Source: Ciona intestinalis
Lineage: Eukaryota; Chordata; Ascidiacea; Phlebobranchia; Cionidae
Assembly: GCF_000224145.3 (NCBI RefSeq)
Contig: NW_004190463.2
Span: forward strand, 114,790 to 178,789
Reading direction: 5' to 3'
Length of the DNA: 64,000 bases
In this document: positions 55,596-64,000 of the stretch, piece after piece
How positions within the stretch are numbered: position 1 is the first letter of the stretch
Layout: every line of letters starts with the position of its first letter
The notes under the pieces: model-generated
Database searches by the model: none
Told to the model about the DNA's origin: nothing
The model's input: only the letters and a program-made list of their open reading frames with translations
Made by a program: the position numbers and the translations under genes

Positions 55596-58500
55596 TTAGA
55601 TTGTTCCGGTGGCAAACAGGACAATGAGGGTAATTATGATTAAAACAATCACTATTATTATTATCAACATCTTCTTGTTTTGCCAAAAATATTTTCGTTG
55701 GATCCGTTTTGCTGTCACCTTGAATGTTGCTGCCTGTGGAAACATATTACGCAATGATACAGGTGTTCGCACCAGACATACAATCATATTAGCATATAGA
55801 CACAACAGGTGTAAACGCTTAACTGCAGAAATTGATGAAATTAAGATACACAAAACAATTATATAGGCATATTGACAGAAACACACATAAGCACTTAAAC
55901 ATTGATGCAGAACACAAATCGCAATAGCACACAACAAATTCAAACTACATTTTAAAATAGCATAGACTACCACAACATTTTGTTTGTGGAAAATTAACCA
56001 AACATTAGAGTGGTTTAAGGGTATGTTAATCCAACACCCAGGGTGTGTTATTATCTAGACTCCATGAAGGCAGTTGACAGTCACTCAAAAATAAATATTA
56101 TTTACTGTACGAATAAAGTCCTACAGCTTGGGATGCTATGGGACCTTCACGTTCGTCGTGTTTTCACGTTCGTCGAACCTTCACGTTCGTTGTGTTTTAG
56201 CCTCTATGTGCGCCTTGGTTAAGTATACACTGACATTTTTTTGCCCTCCTTAACAGGAAAAACGAGCCCACCACCCATAAAAACTCACCCCCGCTTGCAG
56301 ATCTTCCGTCTTATCAACGAGGTCATCAAGTTTGTCGCCACGTTCGATAACTTTCTCGATGTTTTGTCTCATGATGCCCGTAACCTCACCTACCTAAGTG
56401 GGAGAATCCAAATGTTTAAAACAAATAAACTGTGATTGTTGTTTTTTAAAACTCTGTAATTAAACTCTGCGTAAATAAAGAATCAAACAAATGCTTCCCA
56501 AACGTGTATATATGCGCAACTTTTTGGAATTTACTTTTTACATCTGCAAACTAAAATTCTAAAAGGAATAAAGTAAACTTCTTGCACCATGGACACAAAA
56601 AATATAAAACTGGGACCGACAGCCAAGAAATACAAAATATATTTGTAACGTTTTGGTAACCAAAGTTGGCTCTATTGAGAAAACATGATGCTTCATCCAA
56701 ATGTATATTATGCTTCTTCTGTGATCCTATGCACCAATTTAACTACCAATTAAATTCGTATTATGTATAGTATAGGCGGGCATAATATATCACATTACCT
56801 GATTCTGCATGGTTGACAACTGATCACCTTTCCCTTTGTTGAAATCATCCTTTAAATAAATAGCCGGGCAAATATTTAAGTTCTTTCTTACAATTTTCTT
56901 TGGTTATACCAGTATTTATAAATACATGAACAATGAACTATAAAACCTATTGTATTTGCTTTTATTGAAGCATTACATAANNNNNNNNNNNNNNNNNNNN
57001 NNNNNNNNNNNNNNNNNNNNNNNNNNNNNNNNNNNNNNNNNNNNNNNNNNNNNNNNNNNNNNNNNNNNNNNNNNNNNNNNNNNNNNNNNNNNNNNNNNNN
57101 NNNNNAAATACAAAATATATTTGTAACGTTTTGGTAACCAAAGTTGGCTCTATTGAGAAAACATGATGCTTCATCCAAATGTATATTATGCTTCTTCTGT
57201 GATCCTATGCACGAATTTAACTACCAATTTAATTCGTATTATGTATAGTATAGGCGGGCATAATATATCACATTACCTGATTCTGCATGGTTGACAACTG
57301 ATCACCTTTCCCTTTGTTGAAATCATCCTTTAAATAAATAGCCGGGCAAATATTTAAGTTCCTTCTTACAATTTTCTTTGGTTATACCAGTATTTATAAA
57401 TACATGAACAATGAACTATAAAACCTATTGTATTTGCTTTTATTGAAGCATTACATAACTCACCCCAACGTACTGTACCGTTTTACCCCAACCCTAAAGA
57501 ACTATCCTACACTTGGTGTAGGCTACACCAAGCGAACATACCATCTTACCCCAACCCTAAAGAACCATCGAACTTCAAGTGAACAGACCAACTTACCCCA
57601 AGTTACTGGACCATCTTCCCCTAACCCTACTGTACCATCTTACCCTAACCCTACTGTACAAGCGAACAGACCATCTTACCCCATCCCTGTACCATCCTAC
57701 CCCAAGCGAACTTACCATCTTACCCCAACCCTACTGAACCATCTAACCCCTATCTCTACTGTACCATCCTACCCCAAGCTACCGGGCCATCCTACCCCAA
57801 CCTACTATACCCAACTTACCATTATTCCAGATAAAATGTTTCTGAAATCTCGATTAAACTCGAACGCAGAAGCGCCAGTGGTTCGCTGCAAGAGACTTCC
57901 AGATGAACAAAACTGTTTCTTTAACTGAAAGTTGGGAAATATTAAATATTTCAATAATAAATATGTTTATGTTGTATCTGGTGGTTGTTTTGCTTTGTAG
58001 TTATTTTGTGATCGGCTTCAATAATTCTGTATTGGTTGTGTTAAGATATAAAGTGGGAAATTTAAAACAACTTCCTCTGACAAATAAACTGTGTACATAA
58101 CAACAGTGTTTTCTTCGTTGGTGGGCAATGTGTATTATATGTATGTGGTTTAATATATGAAACTACAGTATAGTATGAAAGGATACTGGAAGCTCTCCCA
58201 GTGGGTAGGGTGAAGCTGCATTTGTGGAATAACTTTAAAACAAGTAAACCTCGAGGGGTTGGGGTTGCTGGAAGTTTTGTGTCCTTGAGCAAGTCACTTA
58301 ATGGTAAATGCAGAACACCCGTGTTATAACGACTGTCGCTTTTTAACTACGCAAGATAAAACAAGTTTCATTGATTCATTAAAAACAAGTAAGACTCAAA
58401 CTCAAGCACTAATGGGGTTTGGTAATGCTGGAAGCTTCCTGTGGGTAAAATTAATAATTAAACTACTTCTTACTTCTTCCAGGAATAAATATGGAATCCT

Positions 58501-59025
58501 TCTCCCAAATTCTTTATCAGCAGCACATAGATAGACCAACCCGTTGTCCGTCATTGTGTGATACAAGACACTGTTATGTAACAAGTGGTTAAATGAATAA
58601 ACAATTGCTATACTATTTGTACTTATAAATATTCTTCTGATAATCATAGGCACATACCTAGGGCAGGCCAACCCTGGAATTTTCTTCACTGCATTAATAA
58701 GTAAACATTACAACCTAAAGTTAAATATGTTTCACAGGATTGTGTGTCTAACTATCCCTGCCTCCCCTGTATTTTAAAAACATTATCACCTATTTAACCA
58801 TGGTTATAATACCCTAACCACCCAACAGTTTACCAACCCAGCACCATTTTTGTTAAAAATTAAAAAATAAACTCACTCATCATGTGGCAGAGTGGTTTTC
58901 CTTACACCAACTGTAGGCAGGTCAGTGAGGAAACCTTGTGCATGAAACTGGTGGTCTCCTGGCCCAATAGTTTTGTCCACAAGAATAACATTACCCCGCG
59001 AAATACAACTATATAATATCGGCAT
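55596..59025 (-). CDS. VAMP7: Longin R-SNARE, VAMP7-like
   Basis: Vesicle SNARE for late endosome/lysosome and exocytic fusion. Exons: 59025-58877, 58570-58474, 57924-57820, 57327-57277 (also present at 56849-56799), 56393-56289, 55733-55596. Counting one copy of the duplicated 51-nt exon, all join in phase and give 214 residues (human VAMP7 220). The longin domain starts [17 protein letters not shown], with [20 protein letters not shown] in exon 2. The SNARE motif contains [15 protein letters not shown] with the zero-layer arginine, then [10 protein letters not shown]. The tail is a juxtamembrane basic patch and one isoleucine-rich membrane anchor ending LFATGTI. It could be another longin VAMP, but a longin domain excludes VAMP1-5 and VAMP8. 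Confidence 0.9.
56148..56200. repeat. Short TTCACGTTCGTCG repeat in VAMP7 intron 5
   Basis: Three imperfect copies of CTTCACGTTCGTCGTGTTTT, rich in CpG in an AT-rich setting. Confidence 0.7.
56628..56980. repeat. 353-bp duplicate, left of the sequence gap
   Basis: Matches 57106-57458 with no gaps and about 3 mismatches. It ends exactly where the Ns begin, while its partner starts exactly where they end. Confidence 0.92.
56799..56849 (-). other. Second copy of VAMP7 exon 4, probably an assembly duplicate
   Basis: This 51-nt, phase 0-0 exon (reading [17 protein letters not shown]) is identical to 57277-57327. It lies inside the 353-bp duplicate on the left of the N gap. If real it would add 17 residues in frame; an assembly cause is more likely (see 56628-56980). 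Confidence 0.8.
56981..57105. other. Assembly gap (125 Ns)
   Basis: A run of N, flanked on both sides by the same 353-bp sequence. Confidence 1.
57106..57458. repeat. 353-bp duplicate, right of the sequence gap
   Basis: Partner of 56628-56980. It carries the other copy of VAMP7 exon 4. Confidence 0.92.
57470..57810. repeat. Degenerate ~25-bp tandem repeat in VAMP7 intron 3
   Basis: Variants of CTGTACCATCTTACCCCAACC repeat about a dozen times. On the gene strand the unit reads GGGGTAAGATGG, a good match to a 5' splice site. The block starts about 10 bp beyond the true exon 3 donor. Confidence 0.8.
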
Positions 59026-59128
59026 CTTGTGTTACAAGTTATAGAAATATAAAAAGCAAATCTGCAGGAAAAATAAATTTAACTGACTAACTGTATACAG
59101 GTGTCTAGGGAATAATTATCCTTGTCCA

Positions 59129-59403
59129 ACGCCGTGGCAAAGTGGTTAGTGCGCAAGCCCTTAACCCAGAGGTAATGGGTTCAAGGCTCGTGGCTGCTAC
59201 CATTGTTGGCGTATGTGTCCTTGGACAAGACACTTAACGGCAATTGCTTCAACCCTTGTCCAAATTATCAGTCATACAAAAAATTAAAAAATAATGACCC
59301 ACAAAGTAACATACATGGTAACTGGTGACACGAGGTGTATGTGTTATAAAGACTGTCGTTTTCCTGCCACTCGAAAATAAAGCAAGTTACATTCGTTCAT
59401 TCA
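59129..59403 (+). mobile_element. Composite SINE, full-length reference copy
   Basis: In order: tRNA-like head (GTGGCAAAGTGGTTAGTGCG, then GGGTTCAAGGCTCG), middle block (GTGTCCTTGGACAAGACACT, GGCAATTGCTTCAACCC), A-rich joint, then tail (ATGGTAACTGGTGACACGAG to AAGTTACATTCGTTCATTCA). This resembles the composite SINE reported for Ciona (Cics-1 type); the name is from memory. Confidence 0.85.
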
Positions 59404-60696
59404 CTTAGCTGAAATGCACAATTATATTGCCTGAACTGTAACCATACAAAGGATCCTCCACTACTACCAACTATAACTATTTGTTTGGTATTTTGCATGG
59501 GTGAGATGCCGTACCAAGGCTCGTCATCGGCCTTATAAGCCAGAGTTTGGCTATTATTCCAATACCCAGCTGAGTACAACTAATAAACTGGATTTCCTGG
59601 TTTCAAATAACATAAAACATTTACCCAACAGCTTTGTTGCAAGTTACCAACAGAGTTGTTTTGTAATTTGCGCAAAATATGATTAATACTTCGCCAATAA
59701 TCATGAATTATGTCATTGTTTTAATAATGAGTCAATAAAAACAAACGTGTGCAATTTAAATTAGGTTACTTTAAACAAAACATGTCCAAATAACATAATC
59801 ATACTCATACACTCGTGTATATATGCAGAACTTTTGGAAATTTATCTTTCATTTGCACATCTCATCTGCAAACTATACAATTGTAAAAGTGGTTCTTCAA
59901 ACTTATGTCAAACTTTATAAATAAACTAGATATCCGTACGACGAGCATAGTGTACCAAACTAGCTATATCCGTACAGGCAGTAAATAACCAGAAACGCTT
60001 GAAAAAAACTTAAATCACCTGTTACATAAACGTGAAATTATTCATCCAGTTTCATTTTGTCTTGTATTGGTGTTTCTGTTTATATAGAAGTAATACTCTA
60101 CTGCCACACAGCGGTTAAATACATGTATAACTTATTAACGCAAGATGACAGCAATTTAGCAAAAGGGGTGTTCAAACCTACAACTGGTGTCTTGTCGGTT
60201 TGTTTTTATATAAATACAAAAAAATGATTCTGTACGGTACTCAAGGGTCAATGTGCAAGAGAGTGTAGTTAACTAAACCAACTATTAGACATAAATAAAT
60301 AAAATATTTATGTGATATGGGTATAACTGAATAGTACTGGAAAACAGTCACCAAAGTGTATGAAATAAACACCCGTGTTATACAAAGATAAATAAGTTAC
60401 ATTCGTTCAACTATTAGCAATTATGTTTTAATAATTACCCTGAAACGAATGAAGGGAAATCTGGAAGCTTAAAATCTTATATACGTTTCGTATTCTGTTT
60501 CAATAGTAAATATTGGCACATAACAACATATATCGTGCATAATCAGATGTATTGTGCGCTCAAAGTAACATTTAACACAGCAGCACCACGTAACAACCGA
60601 CGCTTGCAACGCGTAACAGATACCACTGTGATGTCACAACGTGCAAAATGACGTCACACAGGAAAAACGAAATTCGCTCAAAACAAAGTTTTAACA

Positions 60697-60835
60697 AAAA
60701 TATTTAATGTTTAAAATAGAATAAGTTGTTTCAATAACAACAAAGTGAAACTGCGTATACAAACACGAACACCCCGTGTTAAAGAAGTGGTTCTCATCCT
60801 ATGGTAGCGTACCACTTCTGGTACATGAGGGTCTT
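60697..60835 (-). repeat. Inverted repeat arm, partner at 63140-63266
   Basis: Contains GTTGTTTCAATAACAACAAA and AAGAAGTGGTTCTCATCCT. The reverse complement recurs inside a FNIP intron. Confidence 0.85.
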
Positions 60836-61344
60836 CTACGTGAAATGTGAGCAACTTATCAAGTTTAAACATATCAACAGTAAAAATAAAAATATGATTT
60901 AGTGTCAAAGCTTTTTAAATTAATAAAACAATAGCTTTTAAAGACAAAACTAGTTTTGTACTTTTTTAAGAAATTTAGGAAATGAAATAAAAGAATTTAA
61001 AAGTTGCTTTTGTAATAAATGCTCACTGTAGGTTTTTACGTTTTGTAGATTTTAAAGAAAGGAAATATAGGAAACAAAAACTTCTTTAGTGTTTTAAATA
61101 AGTTGTAAAAGAAGTCTAAATAGAACAACACTTATGTGTGTACCATCGAGGAACGAGAACCACTGTCGTACAAGATGTTCGCATCATAACATAACAGGGG
61201 CAACATGTGGACTATGACAAGAAGCGATTGCCATCAGTAACGGGATGTCTTGAGATTCAATGCTGGAATAATATTGGGGTTATAACTGGTACCGTGTGTT
61301 TTTATGTGGGGGGTGGGAGGTAAATGGGTTTGTATTTAATGTTA

Positions 61345-61735
61345 GATGAGACAAGAGTGAGTGTTACAAGTACCAAGCTGGTCTTTATATAACACTCACT
61401 CTTGTCTAATCTAACACTGAGGATGGTGCAGTTTCAGTTATTCAACTTTAAACAGTAAGGATGGTGCTGTAGACAAGAGTGAGTGTTACAAGTACCAAGC
61501 TGGTCTTTATATAACACTCACTCTTGTCTAATCTAACACTGAGGATGGTGCAGTTTCAGTTATTCAACTTTAAACAGTAAGGATGGTGCTGTAGACAAGA
61601 GTGAGTGTTACAAGTACCAAGCTGGTCTTTATATAACACTCACTCTTGTCTCATCTAACACTGAGGATGGTGCAGTTTCAGTTAATCAACTTTAACCATC
61701 CTCAGTGTTAGATGAGACAGGAGTGAGTGTTATTA
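61345..61735. repeat. 122-bp tandem array with hairpin arms
   Basis: ACAAGAGTGAGTGTTA recurs at 61351, 61473 and 61595 (period 122). In each unit it is followed by its inverse TAACACTCACTCTTGT, so every unit can fold into a 16-bp stem with a loop of about 25 nt. Confidence 0.93.
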
Positions 61736-61815
61736 ATAGAAAACTACTTATAAATATACACCTAGACCTGGCTTTAAACTCAGCACCCCAGGATTACATA
61801 CAACACAATACTTAC

Positions 61816-64000
61816 TTTAATACTGCTGATAGTTGATCGACCGTAACCCGTTTAATTCCTCGGACATATTCCGCTAACATTCGACTCTTTAACACTAGTT
61901 GGCGTAATTCGCGCTCAAGATTTTCCAAACACTGAAAAAAATGATTTTGTTTAATAAGGTATTTGGTACTGGGTGTGTAGGTCATTACACCAACAACCAG
62001 GGCGCCATCATTGAGACCCAACTGAAGTTTATAGACACTCAGTAATATACATTCTATTCTATATGGGTGAGGTCTTCAGTGAGGCACACCTGAGACCTGG
62101 GATGTAGGTATATTAACCAGACAACCTAAAAGCCATTATTCCTGTTTTTAAATTTTTAAATTCAAGTTTTTAAATTTAAATAACAAATTTGACAACACGT
62201 TCTACTTACAAATTGCGCCGACATTTTATGATTGTATAAATGAGCCGTTCGTTGCAATATTGAGCCGACTAGCTTTGAGGTGAGAGCGGGTAACGATGGG
62301 CGTTCGCTGTGGAGGCGTTGACTGCTGTATACTTTCACTGTCCTGTGGACGAGTATAGGGTGGTTTAATAAATCAAGGTAACTTGTCATCCTCGCGTGGC
62401 AGAAAAGACAATTGTTATAAAACGAGTGTTTGTTTCACACACCTCGTGCCTTACAAATTAGCAAGTATGTTACTTCGTGGGTGATTGGTTTATGAATGGC
62501 TGACAATTTGGACAAACTATCAGTGGCCACTGTGTTGAAGCAATTGCCATTAGGTATTAAAAAGGACACATATGCACACAATGTTAGCAACGACGAGCCT
62601 TGAGCCCATAACATGCAAAGAAATACACAACATTACCATCAAACCAGTGTTCTTTGGTAATAAATACACATACACACTATAGTAGCCTCAAGCACCATCA
62701 CATAAGACATACCAGTTCTCAGTATCAGCGAGGATGCAAACAGCTTCAGCCACAGGTTCGTCCAATGATGGTATCCTTGTCATGTGATCTAGGTCTTGTA
62801 AGATGCGCTCATGCATATCAGGATGGTCATGTGACCCATGGAGCACAAAGTCGGTTAAATATTCAGGGTTGTAACTGGAAAGTGGAGGTTGTTAGTTGTA
62901 TGTTGAAACTTAGTAACTTACTTTGATGCATATGCTAATATTGGCCTGGTGTTTCCTAAACAATGTAGCATGTTGTAAGTTGTTTTATACTTTATTTAGA
63001 GCAGGGAGATTTCACGCTGATAAAGATGACCTAAATGATCAAAACATCGGTATGCAAATAAATGCCAGAAAATCTGCTTTACTAAACTAAGTGTAATATA
63101 CCTGTTAGAAACAGTTTATAAAGAATAAATATAGCTCGGGTACAACAAGTGGTACGCTACCACAGGATGAGAACCACTTCTTTAACATGGGGTGTTTGTA
63201 TATGCAGGTTTACTTTGTTGTTATTGAAACAACCTATTCTATTTTAAACATTAAATATTTTTATTAAGACCTTCATTTAAGTTGTATGCATCGATTTATG
63301 AACAAATATAAAGCAAACGTCAACTTACTCTGCCATTAAGGAGTCGAATCCAACGCTGTCCGTTCGTGGTTTGTTGGGTTTATCCTCATCATCGATGACA
63401 TCACTAAGTGGGAGTTCACGGAATGTGATGTCATTGCTGTGCTTGAATGAACACGGGGTGTAAGTGTTCGTGGGGGTGAGACTGGGTAAGGGTAAGTCCC
63501 TGGGACGTGGGATGGGAAATTCCCGGGGCTGGGGGTTTGTGTCACCCGCTGTGGGTAAAGTGGGGTAAAGTTTGGGGATCGCTACTTTCGGGGTTTCAGT
63601 ATGAGGAGTTGGTGGGTAAGTGGGGTGTGGGGTTGTTGGTGAGATGGGATGCTTGGGGCTCCTTGGGAGCGGGGTGGGTGAAGTTGGGGCTTGCATGTTC
63701 TGGGTTGGGGATTGGGTGTCAAGTTTCGGGTAAATAGTAGAAGGTAGTTGGTTAGTGGGGACGGCAGTGAATGTTTGGCGTTCTATGAATGTTCCGTCTT
63801 GTTTCGAGATTGTTTCGTCTTGTTCGTCATCGGAATTATTAAAATATTCGTCAAACGCATTATGGTTGATCTCAATTGATGGAATTCGCATGAGTTCAAT
63901 GCGTTGGAAGCTCGGACTTTCACTTTCGTAGTTACCACTAGGGGGTGGGGAACAGGGAAGCTTTTGTCGCCGCGCACCAACACGCACTTTGGCTCCGCAG
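61816..64000 (-). CDS. FNIP: Folliculin-interacting protein, C-terminal part (runs off the window)
   Basis: FNIP binds folliculin on the lysosome and tunes mTORC1/AMPK signalling. Exons seen: 64000-63329 (continues past the edge), 62874-62713, 62342-62210, 61931-61816, joined in phase. The large first exon is low complexity, very rich in Pro/Thr/Ser (NPQPREFPIP, PTSPTPLPRSPKH), with an acidic patch NNSDDEQDET. The later exons carry family marks: NPEYLTDFVLHGS, SLDEPVAEAVCILADTENW, and LKSRMLAEYVRG. The short conserved end after QLSAVL was not found. Reading through the last splice donor gives Lys then a stop, so either the protein ends there or one more exon lies below 61816. Confidence 0.85.
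62388..62625 (-). mobile_element. Composite SINE, reversed, in a FNIP intron
   Basis: Tail (CACACCTCGTGCCTTACAAA), middle block (GTGGCCACTGTGTTGAAGCA) and part of the head. Confidence 0.75.
63140..63266 (+). repeat. Inverted repeat arm, partner at 60697-60835
   Basis: Contains AGGATGAGAACCACTTCTTT and TTTGTTGTTATTGAAACAAC. It lies in the FNIP intron before exon 62874-62713. Confidence 0.85.

Larger units (their letters stand above)
59026..61815. other. VAMP7-FNIP interval
   Basis: Contains a SINE, one arm of an inverted repeat (60697-60835) and the 122-bp array (61345-61735). A last FNIP exon may be hidden here, but I could not identify one. Confidence 0.5.

Noticed and set aside
56888-57178. 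Open frames crossing the run of Ns
   Set aside because: Most of the frame is unknown sequence; the rest is intron.
57428-57928. 166-codon Pro/Thr/Tyr-rich open frame on the plus strand
   Set aside because: It is a translation of the degenerate CCCCAACC repeat and runs antisense over VAMP7 exon 3.
59129-59200. tRNA gene
   Set aside because: A- and B-box-like motifs are present, but this is the degraded head of the composite SINE. It does not fold into a full tRNA and recurs throughout the window attached to the SINE body.
63507-63737. Gly/Trp-rich open frame on the plus strand
   Set aside because: Antisense of the Pro-rich FNIP exon, with composition explained by that strand.
1-64000. Retrovirus-like, LTR or Polinton-type elements
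   Set aside because: I looked for long terminal repeats, polymerase, protease, integrase and capsid-like frames and saw none. The repeats are SINEs, short DNA-transposon MITEs and tandem arrays.

Overview
The window looks like nuclear DNA of a sea squirt, most likely Ciona intestinalis/robusta or a close relative. It is AT-rich, with short GT-AG introns, chordate-type proteins (RGR-like opsin, NOMO, FNIP, TRIP13, C2orf69) and compact dispersed repeats of the tunicate kind: a tRNA-headed composite SINE, a ~200 bp MITE and minisatellites. The species call is an inference from protein and repeat character; no search was run. I recognised fourteen protein genes and rebuilt exons by hand from splice sites, reading phase and recalled family sequences.

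Layout. 2437-6079 (-): RGR-like opsin, 7 exons. 7963-21202 (-): NOMO, 26 exons found. 22099-22782 (-): ATG101, one exon. 24313-29160 (+): acyl-CoA synthetase of the 4-coumarate-CoA ligase/luciferase type, 12 exons. 30528-34192 (+): PPT1, 7 exons. 35561-37383 (-): KDEL receptor, 5 exons. 37919-39205 (-): TRIP13, one exon. 39974-43755 (+): POLR3D, 12 exons including a proposed 24-nt one. 44505-45377 (-): C2orf69. 45890-47542 (-): PIGB. 48723-50156 (-): GDPD2/5-type membrane phosphodiesterase. 51280-52224 (-): APEX1. 52948-53331 (-): PFDN4. 55596-59025 (-): longin R-SNARE (VAMP7-like), 6 exons. 61816 to past the window end (-): C-terminal part of FNIP.

The genes do not form one pathway. Several serve the secretory/lysosomal system (NOMO, KDELR, PIGB, PPT1, VAMP7, ATG101, FNIP), but the spacing and strand changes give no sign of an operon. 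Gene structure is strikingly split: seven genes are complete single exons (ATG101, TRIP13, C2orf69, PIGB, GDPD, APEX1, PFDN4), while the others keep 5 to 26 exons.

Between and inside genes lie a 71-bp minisatellite at four loci, apparently related to the SINE tail, nested SINE/MITE insertions, two other tandem arrays (131 bp and 122 bp units), and a repeat that seems to supply the splice acceptor of opsin exon 4. The 125-bp N gap at 56981-57105 is flanked by the same 353 bp twice, which points to two unmerged allelic contigs. I saw no retrovirus-like or other capsid-bearing element, no CRISPR array and no convincing tRNA or rRNA gene.
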